A DNA stretch of 64,000 bases from Uliginosibacterium paludis (GTDB lineage Bacteria > Pseudomonadota > Gammaproteobacteria > Burkholderiales > Rhodocyclaceae). A program made the translations under genes and the position numbers. Positions within the stretch are counted from its first letter, which is position 1, and each line of letters begins with the position of its first letter. Location: the NCBI RefSeq assembly GCF_039631355.1, contig NZ_JBDIVF010000003.1, positions 434,001-498,000 on the forward strand, written 5' to 3'. The notes under the pieces were generated by a model. It was not told the origin of the DNA. It worked only from the letters and a program-made list of their open reading frames with translations, and did no database searches. Shown one piece after another: positions 49,891 to 59,318 of this stretch.

Positions 49891-52482
49891 ATGGACTCAT
49901 TCGCCAAGGAAACATTGCCGATCAGTTTAGAGGAGGAGATGCGCCACTCCTATCTGGATTACGCGATGAGCGTGATTGTCGGACGGGCGCTTCCTGATGT
50001 GCGGGATGGTCTCAAGCCAGTGCATCGCCGCGTGCTGTACGCAATGCACGAAGCGAACAACTCCTGGAACCGGCCCTACGTCAAGTGTGCGCGGGTGGTT
50101 GGCGACGTCATGGGTAAGTATCACCCGCACGGTGACTCAGCCATTTATGACACGCTGGTCCGGATGGCGCAGGATTTTTCCTTGCGTTACACGCTGGTAG
50201 ATGGCCAAGGCAACTTTGGTTCGATTGATGGCGATGCCGCAGCGGCCATGCGGTATACCGAGTGCCGGCTGGAGCGTGTTGCTGCTGACCTCCTCGCCGA
50301 TATTGACAAGGAAACGGTCGATTTCCAGCCTAACTACGACGGCAAGGAACTCGAGCCCACCGTACTTCCCACACGCATCCCGAATCTTCTGATCAATGGT
50401 TCTGCGGGGATTGCGGTCGGTATGGCCACAAACATACCTCCTCACAATCTCTCCGAGGTGATCGAGGCTTGTCTTGCGCTGCTTTCGAGTCCCGAAACGG
50501 ACATCGAAGAGCTGATCCGGATCGTTCAGGCGCCTGATTTTCCCACGGCCGGACTGATCTACGGCTTGCATGGGGTTCATGAGGGGTATCGAACCGGACG
50601 TGGCCGGGTCGTGATGCGTGCCCGTACGCATTTCGAGGACATGGAGCGGGGCAACCGTCAGGCCATTATCGTCGACGAAATTCCTTATCAGGTTAACAAG
50701 AAGACTCTCCTCGAGAAGATCGCGGAGCTTGTCAATGACAAGAAGATCGAGGGCATTTCCGATCTGCGCGATGAGTCGGACAAGTCGGGCATGCGCATTG
50801 TCATTGAGCTCAAGCGGGGGGAAGTTGCTGAAGTCGTATTGAACAATCTGTTCAAACAGACCCAGTTGCAGGACACGTTCGGCATGAACATGGTGGCGCT
50901 TGTCGACGGCAAGCCGCGCCTGCTGAACCTCAAACAGATGCTTGAGTGCTTCCTTGCCCATCGCAGGGAAGTGGTGACTCGCCGCACGGTTTTCGAACTG
51001 CGCAAGGCTCGCGAACGTGGCCACATTCTGGAAGGCCTCGCAGTTGCGTTGTCGAACGTCGATGAAATCATCGCCCTGATCAAAGCTGCGCCTACGCCAG
51101 GTGATGCCAAGCGCGAGTTGATGGACAGGGTCTGGCGCTCCCCCCTAGTCGAAGAAATGCTGTCGCGCGCGATGTCCGACAGTTACCGTCCCGAGGGTCT
51201 CGCTGCAGAGTTCGGCTTGTCCGCTCAGGGGTATCGCTTGTCTGAGGTTCAGTCGCAGCGCATTCTCGAAATGCAGTTGCAGCGCCTGACCAACATGGAG
51301 CAGGACAAGATCGTCGGCGAATATCGAGAAGTGATGGCCGAAATCGCTGATCTTCTGGATATCCTGGCCAAGCCGGCCCGTATTACAGCCATCATTGATA
51401 CCGAACTGCGTGCCATTCGTGAGCAGTTCGGTGACCCCCGCAAGTCGGAGATCGTTCTCAATACGGCTGATATCAATATCGAGGACCTGATCGCCCAGGA
51501 AGACATGGTTGTCACTTTGTCTCACACGGGGTACTTCAAACGACAGCCTCTGACCGACTATCGATCGCAAAGGCGGGGTGGGCGCGGCAAGCAGGCGGCC
51601 GCTACGAAGGAAGATGACTGGATCGATCAGCTTTTCGTGGCCAATACCCACGACTTCATTCTGTGCTTTTCGAATCGGGGGCGTCTGTACTGGCTGAAAG
51701 TCTATGAGGTGCCTGAAGGAAACCGGAACGCCCGCGGCAAGCCGATCGTCAATCTGTTCCCGCTGGTTGAAGGCGAGAAGATCACCGCCGTATTGCCGGT
51801 GAAGGTTTTTGATGAGGGGCATTTCATCTTCATGGCAACCGCCCAGGGAACCGTGAAGAAGACGCCGTTGACCGATTTCGCGAATCCTCGCAAGGCCGGC
51901 ATCATCGCTGTCGGCCTTGATGAAGGTGACTATCTGATCGGCGTTGCCATTACGGATGGCGACTGCAACGTGATGCTGTTCTCCGATGCGGGCAAGGCCG
52001 TGCGTTTCGACGAGAAGGATGTGCGTCCCATGGGCCGGACCGCTCGTGGTGTGCGCGGCATGATGATTGAAGATGGCCAGCGGGTGCTGTCGATGCTCGT
52101 CGCTCATGGCGAGGCGCAAAGCGTTTTGACGGCGACCGAGAATGGCTATGGGAAGCGGACCAATATTGGCGAATACACGCTGCATGGCCGCGGAACAAAG
52201 GGAATGATCGCCATCCAGGCCTCCGAGCGGAACGGCAAGCTGGTGGCCGCCGTGCTGGTGGATCCGACGGACCATGTCATGCTCATTGCCGACAATGGTG
52301 TGCTGATCAGGACGCCTGTCAAGGATATCCGGGAGCTTGGGCGCTCGACGCAGGGCGTTACGCTCATCAATCTGGACGATGGTGCCAAGCTGTCTAGCAT
52401 CGAGAAGATTGTGGAAACGGACGAGGATGCCGCGGAAGGAGACGCCGATTCCGCGCAGGATGGCGAGGGCGCTGGCGAATGA
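49891..52482 (+). CDS. gyrA: DNA gyrase subunit A
   Basis: An 863-residue GyrA. The catalytic tyrosine is Tyr122 in AMRYTECRLER. The quinolone region HPHGDSAIYDTLVRMAQ carries Ser83 and Asp87, the sensitive-type residues in E. coli numbering. The C-terminal beta-pinwheel has the GyrA box QRRGGRGK, which separates it from ParC. The acidic tail is typical. The ATG at 49891 (MDSFAKETLPISLEEEM) is chosen; an upstream in-frame start would add 20 unrelated residues. Its end overlaps pheA by 4 bp. Confidence 0.98.
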   Translation: MDSFAKETLPISLEEEMRHSYLDYAMSVIVGRALPDVRDGLKPVHRRVLYAMHEANNSWNRPYVKCARVVGDVMGKYHPHGDSAIYDTLVRMAQDFSLRYTLVDGQGNFGSIDGDAAAAMRYTECRLERVAADLLADIDKETVDFQPNYDGKELEPTVLPTRIPNLLINGSAGIAVGMATNIPPHNLSEVIEACLALLSSPETDIEELIRIVQAPDFPTAGLIYGLHGVHEGYRTGRGRVVMRARTHFEDMERGNRQAIIVDEIPYQVNKKTLLEKIAELVNDKKIEGISDLRDESDKSGMRIVIELKRGEVAEVVLNNLFKQTQLQDTFGMNMVALVDGKPRLLNLKQMLECFLAHRREVVTRRTVFELRKARERGHILEGLAVALSNVDEIIALIKAAPTPGDAKRELMDRVWRSPLVEEMLSRAMSDSYRPEGLAAEFGLSAQGYRLSEVQSQRILEMQLQRLTNMEQDKIVGEYREVMAEIADLLDILAKPARITAIIDTELRAIREQFGDPRKSEIVLNTADINIEDLIAQEDMVVTLSHTGYFKRQPLTDYRSQRRGGRGKQAAATKEDDWIDQLFVANTHDFILCFSNRGRLYWLKVYEVPEGNRNARGKPIVNLFPLVEGEKITAVLPVKVFDEGHFIFMATAQGTVKKTPLTDFANPRKAGIIAVGLDEGDYLIGVAITDGDCNVMLFSDAGKAVRFDEKDVRPMGRTARGVRGMMIEDGQRVLSMLVAHGEAQSVLTATENGYGKRTNIGEYTLHGRGTKGMIAIQASERNGKLVAAVLVDPTDHVMLIADNGVLIRTPVKDIRELGRSTQGVTLINLDDGAKLSSIEKIVETDEDAAEGDADSAQDGEGAGE

Positions 52483-53555
52483 GCACGGGCATGGATGAAG
52501 AGTTGCTGAAGCTGCGCTCCGAGATCGATCGCCTGGACGGCGAGATTCTTGAACGACTCGCAGCCCGGGCGCGTTGTGCGCAACGTGTCGGGGAGGTCAA
52601 GCGGGGGCCGCTGTATCGCCCGGAGCGCGAAGCCCAGGTTCTGCGCAACATTGCCGGCAGGAATCCCGGTCCTTTGTCTGACGAGGCGGTGCAACGGATT
52701 TTCCGTGAAATCATGTCCTGGTGTCTGGGCTTGGAGCAGCCCCTGAGGGTTGCACATCTCGGGCCGCGCGGGACCTTCTCCGAAGAGGCGGCGGGCAAAC
52801 ATTTTGGTGGTTCCCCGGCGCTGTTGCCGATGCAGACGATTGACGAGGTGTTTCACGCCGTGGAAGCCGGCGCGGTGCAATACGGAGTGATTCCCGTCGA
52901 GAACTCCACCGAAGGTGCAGTGAGCCGTTCCCTTGACCTGCTGCTGGCGAGAAACGTTTCGGTCTGTGGTGAAGTCAGCCTGCGCATCCGACAGAATCTC
53001 ATGACTCGAGCATCCGATCTCGGGCAGATCAAGCGCATTTACTCTCACTCCCAGTCGCTGGGGCAGTGTGCCGACTGGCTTGCCAATCATGCTCAGGGGG
53101 TCGAGCGTCTGCCGGTTTCGAGCAACGCAGAGGCTGCACGTCTGGCTTCCGAAGATGTCGAGTCCGCCGCCATCGCGGGTGATCGCGCAGCACAGCTCTA
53201 CGATTTGCCCATTCTTTTTGCAAACATTGAAGACGATCCAAGCAATACCACGCGCTTCCTTGTGATTGGTCGCCATGACGCGGGCGCCTCCGGCCGGGAC
53301 AAGACCTCTCTGATCTGCTCCGCGCCGAATCGTCCGGGAGCCGTTTTCGCGCTGCTTCAACCCTTTGCGGACAAAGGGGTCAGCATGACCAAGCTCGAAT
53401 CCCGTCCTTCCCGCACCGGGTTGTGGGAATACGTGTTTTACGTCGACATCGAAGGGCACCGTGATGATGCTGCCGTCACCGCGGCGTTGTCAGACCTGGT
53501 CGAGCGCGCGGCCTTCGTGAAGGTTCTTGGCTCCTACCCCGTTGCCGCTATTTGA
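52479..53555 (+). CDS. pheA: Bifunctional chorismate mutase/prephenate dehydratase
   Basis: A 358-residue P-protein. The chorismate mutase domain is at 1-90 (LRSEIDRLDGEILERLAAR). Prephenate dehydratase follows at about 92-270 (LGPRGTFSEEAA, VIPVENSTEGAV and SNTTRFLVIG). An ACT domain closes it (about 280-355), with SAPNRPGAVFALL and LESRPSRTGLWEYVF, the phenylalanine-feedback site in relatives. It starts phenylalanine synthesis from chorismate. It overlaps gyrA by 4 bp and hisC closely follows. Confidence 0.97.
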   Translation: MSTGMDEELLKLRSEIDRLDGEILERLAARARCAQRVGEVKRGPLYRPEREAQVLRNIAGRNPGPLSDEAVQRIFREIMSWCLGLEQPLRVAHLGPRGTFSEEAAGKHFGGSPALLPMQTIDEVFHAVEAGAVQYGVIPVENSTEGAVSRSLDLLLARNVSVCGEVSLRIRQNLMTRASDLGQIKRIYSHSQSLGQCADWLANHAQGVERLPVSSNAEAARLASEDVESAAIAGDRAAQLYDLPILFANIEDDPSNTTRFLVIGRHDAGASGRDKTSLICSAPNRPGAVFALLQPFADKGVSMTKLESRPSRTGLWEYVFYVDIEGHRDDAAVTAALSDLVERAAFVKVLGSYPVAAI

Positions 53556-53568
53556 GGTGGAGCAGGGG

Positions 53569-54678
53569 ATGGGAGTCGAGCAGCGCGCTCCGGAAAACAT
53601 CAGGAGCCTGGCCACATATGTGCCGGGCAAGCCGATCAGCGAGCTCGCTCGAGAGTCAGGCCTGAGTGCTGGCGAGATCGTGAAACTGGCTTCCAACGAG
53701 AATCCGCTTGGCATGTCGCCCATGGCGAGGCGCGCCATGCAGGAAGCTGTTCACGGTCTCTCTCTTTACCCGGATGGCAATGCGCAGGTTCTGAAGGAAG
53801 TCGTCGGGCGGCATCATGGCGTTCCGGATGATTGCATCGTCGTCGGCAATGGTTCCAACGATGTGCTCGAGCTGGTTGCACGAACGTTCCTGTCGCAGGG
53901 ATCGAGTGCCGTACATTCGGAGCATGCGTTTGCCGTTTATCCAATAGCCATTCGTGCTGCAGGCGCGCGGTGCATCGAGGTGCCCTCGCGCAACTTCGGG
54001 CATGATCTGGCTGCCATGGCAGACGCCGTGGCGCCTGATACCCGTGTTGTGTTCATCGCCAATCCAAACAACCCGACCGGCAGCTTTTTGCCGGGGCCGA
54101 TGGTCGAGCAGTTTCTGGCGCGGGTCGAGCGCGATGTGGTTGTGGTTCTGGACGAGGCTTATTGCCAGTACCTGCCTTCTGCGCTCGCCTATGACAGCGT
54201 TTCATGGCTTGAGCGTCATCCCAATCTCGTTATTACCCGCACTTTCTCCAAGATTTTCGGCATGGCGGGTTTGAGGGTCGGTTACGCCCTTTGCCATCCG
54301 GAGGTGGCGGATCTGATGAATCGGGTGCGTCAGCCGTTCAACGTCAACAGCCTGGCTCAGGCTGCGGCGTGCGGGGCCTTGGCTGATGAAGAGTTTGTCG
54401 CGCGTAGCGCACAAATCAATCGGGAAGGCATGAAGGATCTGGAGGAAGGATTAAGGAGGCTCGGCCTGCGGGTATTGCCTTCCTGCGCCAATTTTCTGTG
54501 CTTCCGCGCGGGATGCGCAGAAGCAATCAATCGAGCCTTGCTCAAGGACGGGGTGATTGTCCGCCCCCTGGCAAGTTACGGAATGCCGGAATGGCTTCGG
54601 GTAACGATCGGTTTGCCTTCCGAGAACGAGCGCTTTCTGGCTTCACTGAGCGCTGCACTGAAAGGTCACGATGTTTGA
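53569..54678 (+). CDS. hisC: Histidinol-phosphate/aromatic aminotransferase HisC
   Basis: A class II PLP aminotransferase of about 369 residues. It has KLASNENPLGMSP, YPDGNAQVLKEVV, NPNNPTGSFL and the PLP-lysine segment TRTFSKIFGMAGLRVGYA. Set between pheA and tyrA, it probably also transaminates aromatic keto acids. The ATG at 53569 is chosen; GTG at 53557 and TTG at 53527 are in-frame alternatives, the latter overlapping pheA. Confidence 0.93.
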   Translation: MGVEQRAPENIRSLATYVPGKPISELARESGLSAGEIVKLASNENPLGMSPMARRAMQEAVHGLSLYPDGNAQVLKEVVGRHHGVPDDCIVVGNGSNDVLELVARTFLSQGSSAVHSEHAFAVYPIAIRAAGARCIEVPSRNFGHDLAAMADAVAPDTRVVFIANPNNPTGSFLPGPMVEQFLARVERDVVVVLDEAYCQYLPSALAYDSVSWLERHPNLVITRTFSKIFGMAGLRVGYALCHPEVADLMNRVRQPFNVNSLAQAAACGALADEEFVARSAQINREGMKDLEEGLRRLGLRVLPSCANFLCFRAGCAEAINRALLKDGVIVRPLASYGMPEWLRVTIGLPSENERFLASLSAALKGHDV

Positions 54679-55540
54679 ACGGGTGGTGATTTGCGGTGTC
54701 GGGCTCATCGGCGGTTCTTTTTCACTCGCGCTGAAAAAGGCAGGGCTTGCAGGTACGGTGGTGGGCGTCGGGAGACATCCGGAAACCCTTCAGACCGCCA
54801 TGTCTCTCGGCCTGATCGACGAAATCGCCGCCGATTGGTCTGCTGCGCTTGCAGGCGCAAGCCTGGTGCTGCTTGCGATGCCGGTCGGGCAGATGGCCAG
54901 CGTCATGGCCGCGATGGCTCCGCATCTAGGACCGGATACGCTGGTGACCGATGCAGGCAGCACGAAGGCCGATGTTTTTGAGGCGGTGTATACGCACCTC
55001 AATCATCGACTGCAAAATGTCGTCCCGGCTCACCCGATCGCCGGTGCCGAGAAGAGTGGTCCTGCCGCAGCGTTCGCCGGGCTTTTCAGTGGCAAGCGGG
55101 TGGTGGTGACGCCACTGCCTGAAAACTCGGACGAGTCCGTTCGGCGAGTAGAGGAAGCATGGGCGGCTTGTGGTGCAATCGTCGGTCGCATGAGTTCAAT
55201 GGATCATGACCGTGTATTCGCGGCAGTCAGTCATCTGCCGCATCTTCTGGCGTTCGGTCTGGTTCATGACATTCAGGGTCGGGACAACGCTGAGCAATTA
55301 TTCAGTTTCGCCGCTTCGGGTTTTCGGGACTTCACCCGCATCGCGGGGAGTCATCCCGAAATGTGGCGCGACATCTGTCTTTCCAACCGCCAGGCCTTGC
55401 TTGCCGAGCTGGATGCCTACCTGACCGAGCTCGCCTATTTGCGCGCGCTCCTTATGCAGGGTGATGGCAATGCGCTGGAAACCCTTTTTGGACAAGCTTC
55501 GAGCGCCAGGAATGCCTGGGCCGAAAAATATCTGAAGTGA
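54671..55540 (+). CDS. tyrA: Prephenate dehydrogenase TyrA (arogenate/prephenate dehydrogenase family)
   Basis: A 289-residue NAD(P)-dependent dehydrogenase of the tyrosine branch. The Rossmann motif GVGLIGGSFSLALKKAG is at the N-terminus, and VTDAGSTKADV and VPAHPIAGAEKSG follow. There is no chorismate mutase fusion, unlike E. coli TyrA. It overlaps hisC by 8 bp and aroA begins right at its end. Confidence 0.95.
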   Translation: MFERVVICGVGLIGGSFSLALKKAGLAGTVVGVGRHPETLQTAMSLGLIDEIAADWSAALAGASLVLLAMPVGQMASVMAAMAPHLGPDTLVTDAGSTKADVFEAVYTHLNHRLQNVVPAHPIAGAEKSGPAAAFAGLFSGKRVVVTPLPENSDESVRRVEEAWAACGAIVGRMSSMDHDRVFAAVSHLPHLLAFGLVHDIQGRDNAEQLFSFAASGFRDFTRIAGSHPEMWRDICLSNRQALLAELDAYLTELAYLRALLMQGDGNALETLFGQASSARNAWAEKYLK

Positions 55541-55545
55541 TCGAC

Positions 55546-56835
55546 ATGGACTACCTTGATCTTCTGCCGCGTTCCGGCGCTTCTGGCGTGGTTCGCTTGC
55601 CTGGTTCAAAGAGCATTTCAAATCGCACGCTTCTTCTGGCGGCGCTTTCGGAAGGGCGCACGCTCATTCGCGATCTTCTGGCTTCAGACGATACCGACCG
55701 CATGCTTGAGGCGCTTGCTGCGCTCGGCGTCTGCATCGATAAGGTCGGCGAGCGCGATTACAGCGTACAAGGCGTGCCAGAGGGATTTCCCGTCAAGGAG
55801 GCCGATCTTTTTCTGGGTAATGCCGGTACCGCTTTTCGGCCGCTGACCGCTGCGTTGGCTCTGATGCGGGGGAGCTATACCTTGCGGGGCGTGCCACGCA
55901 TGCACGAGCGCCCCATTGGTGATCTGGTGGATGGATTGCGGCAGATTGGCGCCGAGGTCGAGTATCTGGGCAATGAGGGCTTTCCGCCGCTCCGCATTCG
56001 TCCCGCCGCTATCCAGCCTGGAGGCGTGATACGGATTCGAGGCAATGTGTCGAGCCAGTTCCTGACCGCACTTCTGATGGCGTTGCCGTGCACGGGCGTT
56101 GAAAGTAGGGTCGAAGTCATCGGAGAGCTGATTTCCAAGCCCTATATCGACATCACGCTTCGCCTGATGGCGCAGTTCGGCGTCAAGGTCGAAAGGCAGG
56201 GGTGGCAGCGCTTCGTCATCCCCGGGGGGCAGCGCTACGTCTCGCCCGGAACCGTTTTTGTGGAGGGCGATGCTTCATCTGCATCCTACTTTCTCGCCGC
56301 GGGTGCGATCGGCGGTGGCCCGGTTCGGGTTGAGGGTGTGGGTCAGACAAGCATCCAGGGGGACGTGGCGTTTGCCCAGGCCCTCGAGCAGATCGGCGCG
56401 ATCATTGAAGCAGGGGATAACTGGATCGAAGCGCGCGCGCCCTCATCGGGCAAGCTCAAGGCTTTCGACATGGACTTCAATCACATTCCCGATGCGGCCA
56501 TGACATTGGCGGTGACGGCGTTGTTTTGCGACGGGCCTTGTCGTTTGACCAATATCGGCAGTTGGCGAGTCAAGGAAACTGACCGCATCGCAGCCATGGC
56601 AATCGAGCTGCGCAAGCTGGGCGCTGTCGTCGAAGAGGGGCCCGACTGGCTTCGCGTGACGCCGCCAGACGGTCTGCTGGAAAATGCTGCCATTGATACC
56701 TACGACGATCACCGCATGGCCATGTGTTTCTCGCTGGCTTCGCTTGGCGGTGTGCCGGTCCGGATCAACGATCCGAAGTGTACTGCCAAGACCTTTCCTG
56801 ACTATTTCGAGGTTTTCGCCTCCGTAACTGATTGA
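55546..56835 (+). CDS. aroA: 3-phosphoshikimate 1-carboxyvinyltransferase (EPSP synthase)
   Basis: A 429-residue EPSP synthase of the shikimate pathway. It shows LPGSKSISNRTLLLAAL, FLGNAGTAFRPLTAAL, the Arg/Lys shikimate-3-P sites and WRVKETDRIAAMAIELRKLG. The GNAGTA loop matches class I enzymes. The ATG at 55546 is used; a GTG at 55537 overlapping tyrA is possible. cmk, usually next, is displaced by argS. Confidence 0.97.
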   Translation: MDYLDLLPRSGASGVVRLPGSKSISNRTLLLAALSEGRTLIRDLLASDDTDRMLEALAALGVCIDKVGERDYSVQGVPEGFPVKEADLFLGNAGTAFRPLTAALALMRGSYTLRGVPRMHERPIGDLVDGLRQIGAEVEYLGNEGFPPLRIRPAAIQPGGVIRIRGNVSSQFLTALLMALPCTGVESRVEVIGELISKPYIDITLRLMAQFGVKVERQGWQRFVIPGGQRYVSPGTVFVEGDASSASYFLAAGAIGGGPVRVEGVGQTSIQGDVAFAQALEQIGAIIEAGDNWIEARAPSSGKLKAFDMDFNHIPDAAMTLAVTALFCDGPCRLTNIGSWRVKETDRIAAMAIELRKLGAVVEEGPDWLRVTPPDGLLENAAIDTYDDHRMAMCFSLASLGGVPVRINDPKCTAKTFPDYFEVFASVTD

Positions 56836-56839
56836 TCCC

Positions 56840-58564
56840 ATGAAGCAGACCCTGACAGAACTTCTCGATTCCCGTGTTTCGGCCGCGTTGGCTGCAGCCG
56901 GCTGCGAAGGTGCCCCGGCCGTGATTGCGCCGGCAGGGCGCCCCGAGTTCGGTGACTACCAGGCAAACGGCGTGATGGCGGCAGCCAAGGCACGCAAAAT
57001 GAATCCCAGGCAGCTGGCTACCGAGGTGATCGGCAAACTTGATCTCGATGGCATTGCCAGCAAGGTCGAAATCGCCGGGCCGGGTTTCATCAATATCACG
57101 CTGTCTCCCGAATATCTGGCCTCCCTGGTCTCGGCTGCTCAGGATGACGCGCGGCTTGGCGTGCCCATGCCGCCCGTGGAGAGAGTGGTCGTTGACTATT
57201 CGTCGCCCAATCTTGCAAAGGAAATGCACGTTGGCCATCTGCGCTCCACCATCATTGGCGATGCGCTGGCGCGTGTGCTGCGGTTTCTGGGGCACGAGGT
57301 CATTGCGCAGAACCACGTCGGTGACTGGGGGACTCAATTCGGCATGCTGACGGCCTACCTCATCGAGGCTGAGCAGGATGGTGATGTGTCGATTGCCCTG
57401 AACGACCTCGAAGACTTCTACCGGCGTGCCAAACAGCGTTTTGACAGCGATGAAGGTTTTGCGAGCCGGGCTCGTGAGTATGTCGTCAAGCTCCAAGGGG
57501 GAGATGCGCAGGTCAACGCGCTATGGCAGCGCTTCCTCGACATCTCCCTGCATCACTGCGAAGCCGTTTATGCCAAGCTCGGCGTAGGCCTGCGACGCGA
57601 GGACGTCAAAGGCGAGAGCGCTTACAACGACGATCTTCCTGTCGTAGTGGCTGACCTGCAGGCCAAGGGGCTTGCAGTGCAAAGCGAAGGGGCGCAGGTC
57701 GTGTTTCTGGATGAGTTCCGGAACAAGGAAGGCGAAGCGCAGGCTTATATCGTTCAGAAGCAGGATGGTGGCTATCTGTACGCCACCACCGACTTGGCGG
57801 CCGTCCGTTATCGTGCGGGAACGCTGAAGGCTGATCGGTCGCTTTATGTGGTGGATGCGCGGCAGGGACTTCATTTCCAACAGATGTTCGCGCTGAGCTA
57901 CAAGGCAGGTTATGCCCCGCAGACCATGAAACTGGAGCATGTGGGCTTTGGCGTAATGCTCGGGGAGGACGGTAAACCCTTCAAGACACGCAGTGGAACA
58001 ACCGTGAAGCTGGCTGACTTGCTGGAGGAGGCTGAGCAGCGGGCCTTTGCGCTCGTCAGTGAAAAGAATGCCGATATGATCGAAGCAGACCGGCGCGTGA
58101 TTGCCTCGGCCGTCGGTATCGGTGCGGTGAAGTACGCCGACCTCTCCAAGAACCGGAATAGCGACTACGTCTTCAGTTGGGACAGCATGCTGGCTTTCGA
58201 GGGCAATACCGCGCCCTACCTTCAGTACGCCTACACGCGGATTTCCGGCGTATTCCGCAAGGTCGATGGCTGGAATGCCAGCGCACCGGTGGTGCTGAGT
58301 GACTCCGCTGAGCGCCTTCTCGCACTCGAACTTGCCCGGTTTGCGGATGCTGTCCATGGTGTTGCCCGGGACGCCATGCCGCACTATCTCTGCGCGTATC
58401 TCTATGAGTTGGCAGGGCAGTTCATGCGTTTCTATGAGGCCTGTCCGGTCCTGAAGAGTGAAGGCGCTGTGCGGGACAGCCGTCTCCGTTTGTGCAGGCT
58501 GACCGCCGATACGCTGAAGACGGGACTGGGATTGCTTGGCATCCAGGTTCTGGAGGCCATGTAA
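56840..58564 (+). CDS. argS: Arginyl-tRNA synthetase
   Basis: A 574-residue class Ia synthetase. The N-terminal additional domain is at about 1-110, the HIGH motif is KEMHVGHLRSTIIGD (His130), the KMSKS-equivalent loop is PFKTRSGTTVKL, and the C-terminal anticodon-binding DALR domain begins near 455. It appears intact and of normal length. It starts 4 bp after aroA and ends by sharing a base with the cmk start, so it is embedded in the aro-cmk-rpsA operon, an unusual site. Confidence 0.97.
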   Translation: MKQTLTELLDSRVSAALAAAGCEGAPAVIAPAGRPEFGDYQANGVMAAAKARKMNPRQLATEVIGKLDLDGIASKVEIAGPGFINITLSPEYLASLVSAAQDDARLGVPMPPVERVVVDYSSPNLAKEMHVGHLRSTIIGDALARVLRFLGHEVIAQNHVGDWGTQFGMLTAYLIEAEQDGDVSIALNDLEDFYRRAKQRFDSDEGFASRAREYVVKLQGGDAQVNALWQRFLDISLHHCEAVYAKLGVGLRREDVKGESAYNDDLPVVVADLQAKGLAVQSEGAQVVFLDEFRNKEGEAQAYIVQKQDGGYLYATTDLAAVRYRAGTLKADRSLYVVDARQGLHFQQMFALSYKAGYAPQTMKLEHVGFGVMLGEDGKPFKTRSGTTVKLADLLEEAEQRAFALVSEKNADMIEADRRVIASAVGIGAVKYADLSKNRNSDYVFSWDSMLAFEGNTAPYLQYAYTRISGVFRKVDGWNASAPVVLSDSAERLLALELARFADAVHGVARDAMPHYLCAYLYELAGQFMRFYEACPVLKSEGAVRDSRLRLCRLTADTLKTGLGLLGIQVLEAM

Positions 58565-59238
58565 TGGAGCTTTTCCCGGTCATAGCCATTGATGGACCAA
58601 CGGCTTCCGGCAAGGGGACCGTGGCGAATCTCGTGGCGGAAGCCCTTGGCTGGAATCTGCTGGATTCGGGATCCATCTATCGCATGGTTGCGCTCGCTGC
58701 CGCAAAACGGGGGATTGACCCCGCCAACGAGGCGGCGTTGATTCCTGTCGCAACAGGGCTGGACGCATCTTTCGTGCATGGCAGGATCCTGCTTGAGGGA
58801 GAGGACGTATCGGTCAGGGTCCGACTAGAAGAGACCGGAAACGCGGCATCCCGGCTGGCGACCCATGCCGGAGTGCGAGAAGCGCTTCTTTCCCGGCAAC
58901 GTGCGTTCTGTCGGGCGCCTGGACTGGTGGCGGACGGGCGTGACATGGGGTCTATCGTGTTTCCGGGGGCTTTCCTGAAAATCTTCCTGACTGCGAGCGT
59001 TGAGGCGCGCGCGGAGAGGAGATATAAGCAGTTGATCGCAAAGGGCTTGCCTGCTAACATCGAAGATCTTCTACGAGACTTGAGGGCTCGTGATGCTAGG
59101 GATTCGTCTCGAGCAGTCGCTCCGCTCAAGCCTTGTGAGGATGCCGTTCTGCTTGACACAACGACGAAGTCCATCGACGAGGCCGTACGTTTCGTACTTG
59201 ACCTTGCGGGGGAGCGGGGTGTCAGGTCACCGGCCTGA
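58564..59238 (+). CDS. cmk: Cytidylate kinase
   Basis: A 224-residue CMP/dCMP kinase. The P-loop is IDGPTASGKGT (about 9-19), followed by LDSGSIYRMVAL, VADGRDMGSIVFPGA and RAERRYKQL. It makes CDP for RNA, DNA and lipid synthesis. The ATG at 58564 overlaps the argS stop by one base, with GGAGG inside the end of argS. Confidence 0.97.
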   Translation: MELFPVIAIDGPTASGKGTVANLVAEALGWNLLDSGSIYRMVALAAAKRGIDPANEAALIPVATGLDASFVHGRILLEGEDVSVRVRLEETGNAASRLATHAGVREALLSRQRAFCRAPGLVADGRDMGSIVFPGAFLKIFLTASVEARAERRYKQLIAKGLPANIEDLLRDLRARDARDSSRAVAPLKPCEDAVLLDTTTKSIDEAVRFVLDLAGERGVRSPA

Positions 59239-59242
59239 GGTT

Positions 59243-59274
59243 CCGGTGGTGCTGTCTTTCACTGCCGGTTTTTT
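59243..59274 (+). terminator. Terminator-like hairpin between cmk and rpsA
   Basis: CCGGTGGTG (59243-59251) pairs with CACTGCCGG (59260-59268), nine pairs with two G-U, around an 8-nt loop. T6 follows. It lies 44 bp before the rpsA ATG. Confidence 0.75.
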
Positions 59275-59290
59275 CCATCTTTTGCATCCG

Positions 59291-59304
59291 CCGTGCATGC
59301 ACGG
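59291..59304 (+). promoter_or_regulatory. Palindrome in the rpsA translation-initiation region
   Basis: CCGTGCATGCACGG is a perfect 14-nt palindrome ending 14 nt before the rpsA ATG. No Shine-Dalgarno is seen between it and the start codon. In E. coli, rpsA also lacks a strong Shine-Dalgarno and uses leader hairpins for S1 autoregulation. Confidence 0.5.
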
Positions 59305-59318
59305 TACCGAGTCCATTT

